Shown: positions 14,306 to 21,362 of the stretch, piece by piece
How the letters are laid out: every line of letters starts with the position of its first letter
Numbering within the stretch: position 1 is the first letter of the stretch
Assembly: GCF_030463565.1 (NCBI RefSeq)
Contig: NC_134646.1
Span: 15,652,001-15,716,000 of the forward strand
Length of the DNA stretch: 64,000 nt
From: Pelecanus crispus
Taxonomy: Eukaryota > Chordata > Aves > Pelecaniformes > Pelecanidae
Reading direction: 5' to 3'
The notes under the pieces: model-generated
What the model saw: only the letters and a program-made list of their open reading frames with translations
Database searches by the model: none
Told to the model about the DNA's origin: nothing
Position numbers and translations under genes: made by a program

Positions 14306-14313
14306 TGACGTCA
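14306..14313. promoter_or_regulatory. CRE/ATF site in the 5' LTR (TGACGTCA)
   Basis: A perfect cAMP-response-element palindrome lies 7 bases upstream of the TATA box. It is the classic binding site for CREB/ATF and some AP-1 dimers, so LTR activity may follow cAMP or stress signalling. The identical site is at 20633-20640 in the 3' LTR. Confidence 0.75.
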
Positions 14314-14320
14314 TGCTCAG

Positions 14321-14327
14321 TATATAA
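14321..14327 (+). promoter_or_regulatory. TATA box of the 5' LTR (TATATAA)
   Basis: TATATAA stands in U3 just after the CRE site. Transcription would be expected to start some 25-30 bases downstream, around 14346-14352. That places the U3/R border at or just before the palindrome at 14348. Confidence 0.8.
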
Positions 14328-14347
14328 ACTGGGGGGGGTTGGCCGGG

Positions 14348-14365
14348 GAGCAGCGATCGCTGCTC
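14348..14365. repeat. 18-bp perfect palindrome at the expected U3/R border
   Basis: GAGCAGCGATCGCTGCTC equals its own reverse complement. In RNA it can fold as a 7-bp stem with a GATC loop, or pair between two molecules. The same palindrome is at 20675-20692 in the 3' LTR. Confidence 0.9.
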
Positions 14366-14496
14366 GGGAACTGTCTGGGTATCGGTCGGCGGGTGGTGAG
14401 CAATTGCATTGTGCATCACTTGCTTCGTGTATCATTATTATTATTACCATTATTATACTGTTACTATTAGCATTACTATTTTACTTTATTTCAATT

Positions 14497-14502
14497 ATTA
14501 AA
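14497..14502 (+). terminator. ATTAAA polyadenylation signal in the LTR
   Basis: ATTAAA is the commonest AATAAA variant. It lies in the R region after an ATT-rich stretch. The functional copy for the genomic RNA would be the equivalent at 20824-20829 in the 3' LTR. Confidence 0.55.
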
Positions 14503-14641
14503 CTGTTCTTATCTCAACCCAGGAGTGTTTCTCACTCTTACTCCTCCGATTCTCTCCCCCATCCCATCGGGGTAGGGGGAGTGAGCGAGCGGCTGCGTGG
14601 TACTGAGTTGCTGGCTGGGGCTAAACCACGACAGTCCTTTT

Positions 14642-14659
14642 TGGCGCCCAACGTGGGGC
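14642..14659 (+). promoter_or_regulatory. Primer binding site, tRNA-Lys1,2 type
   Basis: TGGCGCCCAACGTGGGGC lies 8 bases after the 5' LTR. It is the 18-base complement of the 3' end of tRNA-Lys1,2, as used for example by Mason-Pfizer monkey virus and visna virus. Minus-strand DNA synthesis would start here. The primer is not the tRNA-Leu expected from the name ERV-L. Confidence 0.9.
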
Positions 14660-14753
14660 ACGAAGGGTTTGAGATAACAACAGATTAACCAGAGTGTATT
14701 AAGGAGTCTGTTAACAGTTGCCGGTCACGATATTAGTTCTTCTGATCTGCACC

Positions 14754-16736
14754 ATGTTCTTTTTTTTGCAGCACGCGTTAAAGCTTGCTGTCAGTTTGTG
14801 TAGTGTGCTATGCTCTGCAGTGATTCATGATCTTTTGCTTGGGAGGCTCCTTATCAAAACCCTGACCTTGAGCATTCTTTGGTATTTGGGTTTCATACAG
14901 AAGTCACTACTGTACTTCGGGTACTACCTCATAGAGAGAGTTAGCAATTATACTTCTTACTCTGAGAGGCTTGTTGTGGAGGAAATACAGAATGGCACCT
15001 TTGCTGCTTTCTTCTATGATGTTTCCTCCTTCATTACAACAACTTTCCTGTATCTTGAACACCCCTGGGCAGTTAAGATACTTCTATTGATAATTCTTGG
15101 GAATGTTGTTTCCGTTTTGATAAAGGTCAGTAAGCAGTTTAAAAATACCATCCAGAGATCTACCCCAAGGCTGGATAGTTATGAGTGGCAGGGTGTGTGG
15201 GAACGTATGCGCAAGTACCTAGGGCAGTGGGGACCTCCAGTGTTTTGGAACTTCACCCCTGAACAAGTGCAGAATCCTGAACAATTAGTAAAGTATTTGG
15301 AAGAAGTATGTTGTCACCCTGGTAGCTCCAGAGAGACACAAATCATTGCAACATGCTGGGGACTGGCCCATGCCTATCGAGCCGTGGTCAACGCTAATCA
15401 GTACCCTCAAAAGAAAGAGAAGGTCTCTGGATCTGATAACAAAACAACAAGCACTGTGGCTACTCAAACCCCCACTACAGGCCCTGCGGCTACTCCAACC
15501 CCCACTACAGGCCTTGCAGCTACTCAAACCCCTGCCCCAGGCACTGTGGCTACTCCAGCCACAGCCATGAGCACTGCGGCTACTCAAACCCCAGTGACAG
15601 ACACTGCGGCTAAACCAGAGAACCAACCTGCACCGGTATCAGTTGCCCCTATACAGAAGAAGAAATACACGAGGAAATCAGTTCGTTTAGTAAGGGATGA
15701 AGATGAACCAGGGCCATCACGAGAACCAGAGGAGGAAGAACCCATAAATGAGATGGTGACCACCCGATCCCTATCCCTGAGTGAGCTGCGAGATATGCGA
15801 AAAGATTTTGGTCGTCATCCAGGCGAGCACATCATCACCTGGCTGCTCCGATGCTGGGATAACGGGGCCAGTAGCCTGGATTTAGAGGGTAGGGAAGCCA
15901 AGCAGCTGGGATCCCTTTCCAGGGAAGGGGGCATTGACAAAGCAATTGGAAAAGGGGCAAAACCGCTCAGCCTCTGGAGGCGACTCCTGTCAAGCGTGAA
16001 GGAAAGGTATCCCTTCAAGGAGGATGTTTTATACCGCCCAAGCAAATGGACCACCGTAGAGAAAGGTATCCAGTACCTGAGGGAATTAGGCGTGCTGGAG
16101 GTGATTTACAGTGACCTGAATGATGAGCGGTTAACCAAAGACCCAGATGAAGTCAGGTGCACACAATCCATGTGGCGGAAGGTGGTACGGAGCGCACCAG
16201 CATCGTATTCCAACTCGTTGGCAATACTAGCCTGGAAAGACGACGAGGCACCAACGGTGGATGAAGTGGCTAGACAACTCCGGGACTACGAAGAAAAGCT
16301 CTCTTCCTCCCTACAGGCCTGTGTCTCAGCTGTGGAAAAACTGTGCCAAGAGTTCCAACAACTCAGAGAAGATCTGTCCTACTCCCCACCTGCACGGACC
16401 AGTGTCTCAGCCATTAGGAGTCAACGTCCCTATGCTCAAGAGAGAGGATATAGAGGATACACACCACGGGGCACCCTGTGGTTTTGCCTGCGTGATTATG
16501 GAGAGGACATGAGAAAGTGGGATGGAAAACCCACCTCAACCTTAGAGGCACGGGTGCGTGAGTTGCAAGGAAAAACTATTAGAAAAGGCGGTTCTCCCAG
16601 GAAAATTGCAGCTCCAGTTTCCAGTGAGCAGTTCCCGAGACAGAGTAAGAGGGCTAATTTTACTTCCGACCTTGATCAGGGGACTTTTGATTCACATTTA
16701 CAGGAAGTGAACAGCGAATACTGTGACCAGTGTTAG
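14754..16736 (+). CDS. gag: Gag-like polyprotein with hydrophobic N-terminus
   Basis: A 660-codon open frame from the ATG at 14754 to a UAG at 16734-16736. The frame is open back to 14715, but this ATG (A at -3) is the first one in the expected RNA, counted from the LTR start site. Residues about 1-24, 27-59 and 92-125 are strongly hydrophobic, and two N-glycosylation sequons lie between the second and third. Residues about 233-290 form a Thr/Pro/Ala-rich 10-residue repeat. An acidic/basic linker follows. Residues about 335-540 look like a capsid-type helical region by position and sequence, including TRSLSLSELRDM and a conserved HPGEHIITWLL stretch. No CCHC zinc knuckle is seen; the protein ends in a CxxC just before the UAG. 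Gag would build the particle core, but the membrane-like N-terminus is unusual. The product could reach Pol by readthrough of the UAG. Confidence 0.85.
   Translation: MFFFLQHALKLAVSLCSVLCSAVIHDLLLGRLLIKTLTLSILWYLGFIQKSLLYFGYYLIERVSNYTSYSERLVVEEIQNGTFAAFFYDVSSFITTTFLYLEHPWAVKILLLIILGNVVSVLIKVSKQFKNTIQRSTPRLDSYEWQGVWERMRKYLGQWGPPVFWNFTPEQVQNPEQLVKYLEEVCCHPGSSRETQIIATCWGLAHAYRAVVNANQYPQKKEKVSGSDNKTTSTVATQTPTTGPAATPTPTTGLAATQTPAPGTVATPATAMSTAATQTPVTDTAAKPENQPAPVSVAPIQKKKYTRKSVRLVRDEDEPGPSREPEEEEPINEMVTTRSLSLSELRDMRKDFGRHPGEHIITWLLRCWDNGASSLDLEGREAKQLGSLSREGGIDKAIGKGAKPLSLWRRLLSSVKERYPFKEDVLYRPSKWTTVEKGIQYLRELGVLEVIYSDLNDERLTKDPDEVRCTQSMWRKVVRSAPASYSNSLAILAWKDDEAPTVDEVARQLRDYEEKLSSSLQACVSAVEKLCQEFQQLREDLSYSPPARTSVSAIRSQRPYAQERGYRGYTPRGTLWFCLRDYGEDMRKWDGKPTSTLEARVRELQGKTIRKGGSPRKIAAPVSSEQFPRQSKRANFTSDLDQGTFDSHLQEVNSEYCDQC
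15451..15620 (+). repeat. 30-bp tandem repeat inside gag (5 full units plus a partial)
   Basis: Units of 30 bases start at 15451, 15481, 15511, 15541, 15571 and 15601 (partial). Each encodes ten residues of the type (T/A)-(V/A)-A-T-x-T-P followed by a short variable tail. The units differ by several substitutions, so they are older than this insertion. Copy number probably varies between family members. Confidence 0.9.
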
Positions 16737-16770
16737 AGGGGCCCTGCCTCCAGCCAGGTGGAGGAAAGGG
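16734..16770 (+). promoter_or_regulatory. Gag UAG stop with downstream stem-loop (putative readthrough signal)
   Basis: The frame is open on both sides of the UAG at 16734-16736 with no shift between gag and pol. Ten bases later CCTCCA (16747-16752) pairs perfectly with TGGAGG (16759-16764) around a GCCAGG loop. CCCT (16742-16745) can extend the stem with AGGG (16767-16770) across a small internal loop. The loop bases CCAGG (16754-16758) match CCTGG at 16806-16810, so an H-type pseudoknot is possible. Gammaretroviruses such as murine leukaemia virus use a UAG plus a pseudoknot about 8 bases downstream in the same way. The function here is inferred. Confidence 0.6.
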
Positions 16771-19700
16771 ACAACCGGGTTTACTGGACTGTGTGGATTC
16801 GATGGCCTGGAACGTCAGACCCACAGGAGTATAAGGCTCTAGTGGACACTGGTGCACAGTGCACGCTAATGCCATCAAACTATAGAGGGGCAGAACCCAT
16901 TTGTATTTCTGGAGTGACAGGGGGATCCCAACAGCTAACTGTACTGGAAGCTGAAGTGAGCCTAACTGGGAATGAGTGGCAAAAGCACCCCATTGTGACT
17001 GGCCCAGACGCTCCGTGCATCCTTGGCATAGACTACCTCAGGAGAGGGTATTTCAAGGACCCAAAAGGGTACCGGTGGGCTTTTGGTATAGCTGCTTTGG
17101 AGACAGAGGAAATTAAACAGTTGTCCACTTTGCCCGGTCTCTCAGAGGACCCTTCGATTGTAGGGTTGCTGAAGGTTGAGGAACAACAGGTGCCGATTGC
17201 TACCACAACTGTGCACAGGCGGCAATATCGCACCAACCGAGACTCCCTGATTCCCATCCATAACCTGATTCGTCGACTGGAGAGCCAGGGAGTGATCAGC
17301 AAGACTCGCTCACCCTTTAACAGTCCCATATGGCCAGTGCGAAAGTCTAATGGGGAGTGGAGACTAACAGTGGACTATCGTGGCCTGAACGAAGTTACAC
17401 CGCCGCTGAGTGCTGCCGTGCCAGACATGCTAGAACTTCAATATGAACTGGAGTCAAAGGCAGCTAAGTGGTATGCCACAATTGATATTGCTAATGCATT
17501 TTTCTCCATCCCTTTGGCAGCAGAGTGCAGGCCCCAGTTTGCTTTTACCTGGAGGGGTGTTCAGTACACCTGGAACCGACTGCCCCAGGGGTGGAAGCAC
17601 AGCCCCACCATTTGCCATGGACTGATCCAGACAGCACTGGAACAGGGTGAAGCTCCAGAACATCTGCAGTACATTGATGACATCATTGTGTGGGGCAACA
17701 CAGCAGAAGACGTTTTTGAGAAGGGAAAGAAAATAGTCCAAATCCTTCTGAAGGCTGGTTTTGCCATAAAACAGAGTAAGGTCAAGGGACCTGCACAAGA
17801 GATCCAGTTTTTAGGAATAAAATGGCAAGATGGACGTCGTCAGATCCCAATGGATGTGATCAACAAAATAACAGCTATGTCCCCACCAACTAGCAAAAAG
17901 GAAACACAAGCTTTCTTAGGCATTGTGGGTTTTTGGAGAATGCATATTCCAAATTACAGCCAGATCGTAAGCCCTCTCTATCAAGTGACCCGGAAGAAGA
18001 ATGAATTCAAATGGGGCCCTGAGCAACAACAAGCCTTTGAACAAATTAAACGTGAGATAGTTCATGCAGTAGCCCTTGGGCCAGTCCGGGCAGGGCAGGA
18101 TATTAAAAATGTGCTCTACACTGCAGCCGGGGAGAATGGCCCTACCTGGAGCCTCTGGCAGAAAGCACCAGGGGAGACTCGAGGTCGACCCCTAGGGTTT
18201 TGGAGTCGGGGATACAGAGGATCCGAAGCCCGCTATACTCCAACTGAGAAGGAGATACTGGCAGCATATGAAGGGGTTCGAGCTGCTTCAGAAGTGGTTG
18301 GTACTGAAGCACAGCTCCTGCTGGCACCCCGACTGCCGGTGTTGGGCTGGATGTTCAAAGGGAGGGTCCCCTCTACACATCATGCAACTGATGCTACATG
18401 GAGTAAGTGGGTTGCATTGATCACACAACGGGCTCGAATAGGAAACCCCAGTCGCCCAGGAATCTTGGAAGTGATCATGGACTGGCCAGAAGGAAAAGAC
18501 ATTAGAATATCACCAGAGGAGGAGGTGACACGTGCTGAAGAGGCCCCACTGTATAATAAATTGCCAGAAAATGAAAAGCAATATGCCCTGTTCACTGATG
18601 GGTCCTGTCGTCTCGTGGGAAAGCATCGGAGGTGGAAAGCTGCTGTATGGAGTCCTATACGACAAGTCGCAGAAACTGCTGAAGGAGAAGGGGAGTCGAG
18701 TCAGTTTGCAGAGGTGAAAGCCATCCAGCTGGCTTTAGATATTGCTGAAAGAGAAAAGTGGCCAATCCTTTATCTCTATACTGACTCATGGATGGTGGCA
18801 AATGCCCTGTGGGGGTGGCTGCAGCAATGGAAGCAGAGCAACTGGCAGCGCAGAGGCAAACCAATCTGGGCTGCCGCATTGTGGCAAGATATTGCTGCCC
18901 GGATAGAGAACCTGGTTGTAAAAGTTCGTCATGTAGATGCTCATGTACCTAAGAGTCGGGCCACTGAAGAACATCAAAACAACCAGCAAGTAGATCAGGC
19001 TGCTAAGATTGAAGTGGCTCAGGTGGATTTGGACTGGCAACATAAGGGTGAATTATTTATAGCTCGGTGGGCCCATGACGCCTCAGGCCATCAAGGAAGG
19101 GATGCAACGTATAAATGGGCTCGTGATCGAGGGGTGGACTTAACTATGGACAGTATTGCACAGGTTATTCATGAGTGTGAAACATGCGCTGCAATCAAGC
19201 AAGCCAAGCAGTTCAAGCCCCTTGGGTATAGTGAACGATGGCTGAAATATAAATATGGGGAGGCCTGGCAGATTGATTACATCACGCTCCCACAGACCCG
19301 CCAAGGCAAGCGCTATGTGCTCACCATGGTGGAAGCAACCACTGGGTGGTTGGAAACATATCCCGTGCCCCATGCCACCGCCCGGAACACCATCCTGGGC
19401 CTTGAAAAGCAAGTCCTGTGGCGACATGGCACCCCAGAAAGAATTGAGTCAGACAACGGGACTCATTTCCGAAACAACCTCATAGACACCTGGGCCAAAG
19501 AGCACGGCATTGAGTGGGTGTATCACATCCCTTACCATGCACCAGCCTCCGGGAAAATTGAGCGATACAATGGATTGTTAAAGACTACCCTGAGAGCAAT
19601 GGGTGGTGGGACGTTTAAACATTGGGATACGCATTTAGCAAAAGCCACCTGGTTAGTCAACACCAGGGGATCTGCCAATCGAGCTGGCCCTGCCCAATCA

Positions 19701-19922
19701 AAACTTTTACGTACTGTAGAAGGAGATAAAGTTCCTGTAGTGCACATGAAAAATATGCTGGGGAAGACAGTCTGGGTTACTTCCCCCTCTGGCAAAGGCA
19801 AACCCATTCGTGGGATTGCTTTTGCTCAAGGACCTGGGTGCACTTGGTGGGTGATGCGAAAGGATGGGGAAGCCCAATGTGTACCTCAAGGGAATTTGAT
19901 TTTGGGTGAAAATAGCCAATGA
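16737..19922 (+). CDS. pol: Pro-Pol polyprotein: protease, reverse transcriptase, RNase H, integrase
   Basis: Open from just after the gag UAG to the TGA at 19920-19922. There is no obvious own ATG start, so it is probably made as a Gag-Pol readthrough product. Residues below are counted from the GTG codon at 16758 (1,054 codons). The protease active site is LVDTGA with D30. Reverse transcriptase has D243 in TIDIANAFF, LPQGWKHSP, and YIDDI with D307/D308. RNase H has D614 (FTDGS), E652, D676 (YTDSW) and D746. The integrase zinc-binding residues are H773, H778, C807 and C810. The integrase core is D840, D899 (ESDNGTHF) and E935, a perfect D,D(35)E. Every catalytic residue is present. No dUTPase lies between RNase H and integrase, nor after integrase. 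The thumb and connection sequence resembles ERV-L. Confidence 0.95.
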   Translation, partial: RGPASSQVEERDNRVYWTVWIRWPGTSDPQEYKALVDTGAQCTLMPSNYRGAEPICISGVTGGSQQLTVLEAEVSLTGNEWQKHPIVTGPDAPCILGIDYLRRGYFKDPKGYRWAFGIAALETEEIKQLSTLPGLSEDPSIVGLLKVEEQQVPIATTTVHRRQYRTNRDSLIPIHNLIRRLESQGVISKTRSPFNSPIWPVRKSNGEWRLTVDYRGLNEVTPPLSAAVPDMLELQYELESKAAKWYATIDIANAFFSIPLAAECRPQFAFTWRGVQYTWNRLPQGWKHSPTICHGLIQTALEQGEAPEHLQYIDDIIVWGNTAEDVFEKGKKIVQILLKAGFAIKQSKVKGPAQEIQFLGIKWQDGRRQIPMDVINKITAMSPPTSKKETQAFLGIVGFWRMHIPNYSQIVSPLYQVTRKKNEFKWGPEQQQAFEQIKREIVHAVALGPVRAGQDIKNVLYTAAGENGPTWSLWQKAPGETRGRPLGFWSRGYRGSEARYTPTEKEILAAYEGVRAASEVVGTEAQLLLAPRLPVLGWMFKGRVPSTHHATDATWSKWVALITQRARIGNPSRPGILEVIMDWPEGKDIRISPEEEVTRAEEAPLYNKLPENEKQYALFTDGSCRLVGKHRRWKAAVWSPIRQVAETAEGEGESSQFAEVKAIQLALDIAEREKWPILYLYTDSWMVANALWGWLQQWKQSNWQRRGKPIWAAALWQDIAARIENLVVKVRHVDAHVPKSRATEEHQNNQQVDQAAKIEVAQVDLDWQHKGELFIARWAHDASGHQGRDATYKWARDRGVDLTMDSIAQVIHECETCAAIKQAKQFKPLGYSERWLKYKYGEAWQIDYITLPQTRQGKRYVLTMVEATTGWLETYPVPHATARNTILGLEKQVLWRHGTPERIESDNGTHFRNNLIDTWAKEHGIEWVYHIPYHAPASGKIERYNGLLKTTLRAMGGGTFKHWDTHLAKATWLVNTRGSANRAGPAQSKLLRTVEGDKVPVVHMKNMLGKTVWVTSPSGKGKPIRGIAFAQGPGCTWWVMRKDGEAQCVPQGNLILGENSQ

Positions 19923-19958
19923 ACTGAATTGTATAATATTAATTGCTTTATAATACTG

Positions 19959-19994
19959 TATGTTATCTCTTAACTATATGTTATCTCTTAACTG
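19959..19994. repeat. Tandem duplication, 2 x 18 bp
   Basis: TATGTTATCTCTTAAC recurs with an 18-base period just after pol. It is simple slippage in AT-rich noncoding proviral DNA. Confidence 0.85.
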
Positions 19995-20371
19995 CATGTT
20001 AATATAATAATATAGTAGGTTAATATTAAGTATATAATACTATATATTATGATTGCTATATGCCGCATCAATGGTATTGCAGTAAGAATTGCCCAGCTTA
20101 ATGAAAATGAACTTTGATGAAACCATGTTGGAATGAGAACTGACTTCAGCATGCAACAGTCCAACACTGCACACCACCTCTCCTGCTCTGAAAGACCGTG
20201 ATGACAGATGGAACCCAAAGTCATGGGCTAAATGAACTCAATGGACATTTTAGAGGGATGGGCCATAGACGAAGGGAATGATATCTGTGTGTATATCAAG
20301 ATAGGGAAAGCGGTGGTGATTAATTGGAACACATTGGAAAGGGGAGGGCCTGTGCATGACGTAGATGGTAT

Positions 20372-20389
20372 AGAATAAGGGGTGGATAC
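20372..20389 (+). promoter_or_regulatory. Probable polypurine tract (plus-strand primer)
   Basis: A purine-rich stretch (AGAATAAGGGGTGGA then TAC) directly precedes the TG of the 3' LTR, where plus-strand DNA synthesis should be primed. It is less pure than textbook tracts. A second purine run at about 20334-20347 lies too far from the LTR border to be the main one. Confidence 0.55.
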
Positions 20390-20960
20390 TGTCCTGGTTT
20401 CGGCTGGGATAGAGTTAATTTTCTTCCTAGCAGCAGGCATAGTGCTGTGTTTTGGATTTAGTAGGAGAAGAATGTTGATAACATGCTGATGTTTTTAGTT
20501 GTTGCTGAGTACTGCTTATGCTAGTCAAGGACTTTTTCAGCTTCCCATGCTCTGCCAGGTGCACAAGAAACTGGGAGGGGGCACAGCCAGAATAGTTGAT
20601 CCAAACTGCCCAAAGGGCTATTCCATACCATATGACGTCATGCTCAGTATATAAACTGGGGGGGGTTGGCCGGGGAGCAGCGATCGCTGCTCGGGAACTG
20701 TCTGGGTATCGGTCGGCGGGTGGTGAGCAATTGCATTGTGCATCACTTGCTTCGTGTATCATTATTATTATTACCATTATTATACTGTTACTATTAGCAT
20801 TACTATTTTACTTTATTTCAATTATTAAACTGTTCTTATCTCAACCCAGGAGTGTTTCTCACTCTTACTCCTCCGATTCTCTCCCCCATCCCATCGGGGT
20901 AGGGGGAGTGAGCGAGCGGCTGCGTGGTACTGAGTTGCTGGCTGGGGCTAAACCACGACA
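20390..20960 (+). repeat. 3' LTR of the provirus (571 bp)
   Basis: Identical in length to the 5' LTR and differing at one base: T at 20560 against C at 14233. The 5' copy has CpG and the 3' copy TpG, the usual methyl-CpG decay. It carries the same CRE, TATA, palindrome and ATTAAA signals. Its TATA could drive transcription into 3' flanking DNA, toward USP38. Confidence 0.97.
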
Positions 20961-20965
20961 CTCTC
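20961..20965. repeat. Target-site duplication, right copy (ctctc)
   Basis: Directly follows the CA end of the 3' LTR and matches 14058-14062 exactly. Confidence 0.92.
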
Positions 20966-21362
20966 CTACGAGGACAGGCTGAGAGTTGGGGTTGTTCAGC
21001 CTGGAGAAGAGAAGGCTCCAGGGAGACCTTATTGCGGCCTTTCAGTACTTAAAGGGGGCCTACAAGAAAGCTGGAGGGGGACTTTTTACAAGGGTATGTA
21101 GTGATAGGACAAGGGGTAATGGCTTTAAACGGAAAGAGGGTAGATAAATTCTTCACTATGAGGGTGGTGAAGCACTGGAATGGGTTGCCCAGAGAGGCAG
21201 TGGAGGCCCCATCCCTGGAATCATTCAAGGTCAGGTTGGATGGGGCTCTGAGCAACCTGGTCTGGTTAGAGATGTCCCTGCTCACTGCAGGGGGGTTGGG
21301 CTAGATGACCTCTAAAGGTCCCTTCCAACCCTAAGCATTCTATCATTCTATGATTCTATGAT
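20966..21362 (+). mobile_element. CR1 LINE, 3' part of the copy split by the provirus
   Basis: Continues the CR1 begun at 13884 from 'ctacgaggacaggctgagag'. It runs through the conserved 3' UTR ('gttgggctagatgacctcta', 'ggtcccttccaaccctaagc') to the terminal ATTCTATGATTCTATGAT-type repeats. A segment of the usual CR1 sequence appears to be missing near 21147 (after 'gagggtaga'). The copy cannot move by itself, since it is strongly 5'-truncated. Confidence 0.92.

Larger units (their letters stand above)
14063..14633 (+). repeat. 5' LTR of the provirus (571 bp)
   Basis: Begins TGTCCTGG and ends CCACGACA, giving the canonical TG...CA termini. Internal signals are a CRE/ATF palindrome (14306-14313), a TATA box (14321-14327), an 18-bp palindrome near the likely start site (14348-14365), an ATT-rich R segment and an ATTAAA polyadenylation signal (14497-14502). 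It contains no ATG between the likely start site and its end. The open frames on either strand inside it are chance. Confidence 0.97.
19923..20389 (+). other. Noncoding 3' region of the provirus, no env
   Basis: Between the pol stop and the 3' LTR are 467 bases with no long frame on the + strand. The first part is AT-rich with an 18-bp tandem duplication (19959-19994). The last bases (20372-20389, AGAATAAGGGGTGGATAC) abut the LTR and are the likely polypurine tract. An env gene is not present, even as remnants that I can recognise. Confidence 0.8.
14063..20960 (+). mobile_element. Complete ERV-L-like endogenous retrovirus (LTR-gag-pro-pol-LTR, no env)
   Basis: A 6,898-bp provirus made of a 571-bp 5' LTR, a tRNA-Lys1,2-type primer site, a leader, a gag frame, a pro-pol frame, a 467-base noncoding 3' region ending in a purine-rich tract, and a 571-bp 3' LTR. 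Target duplications of ctctc flank it. The LTRs start TGTC and end GACA and differ at one position (C at 14233, T at 20560). The pol sequence, especially the stretch after the RT (YQVTRK, WSLWQ, RPLGFWS), resembles ERV-L/class III elements. Env is absent, as in most ERV-L. Gag lacks a zinc knuckle and a dUTPase is also missing. Both large frames are open apart from the single UAG between them, so the copy looks young and nearly or fully intact. The class assignment is from motif memory; integrity and nesting are seen directly. Confidence 0.95.

Noticed and set aside
14100..14688. Frames of 116 and 139 codons within and around the 5' LTR (repeated in the 3' LTR)
   Set aside because: They reflect LTR regulatory sequence, including ATT repeats read as Ile runs. 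They have no domain, and the copies match only because the LTRs match.
14718..14753. Gag start at the upstream TTG codon at 14718
   Set aside because: In an animal cell the first ATG (14754), with A at -3, is the better start. No ATG lies between the predicted RNA start and 14754.
15285..15626. A repetitive minus-strand frame of 113 codons
   Set aside because: It is the antisense shadow of the 30-bp tandem repeat in gag.
20334..20347. Purine run ggaaaggggaggg-like as the polypurine tract
   Set aside because: It is more than 40 bases from the LTR border, whereas the primer tract must abut the 3' LTR. The run at 20372-20386 fits the position better.
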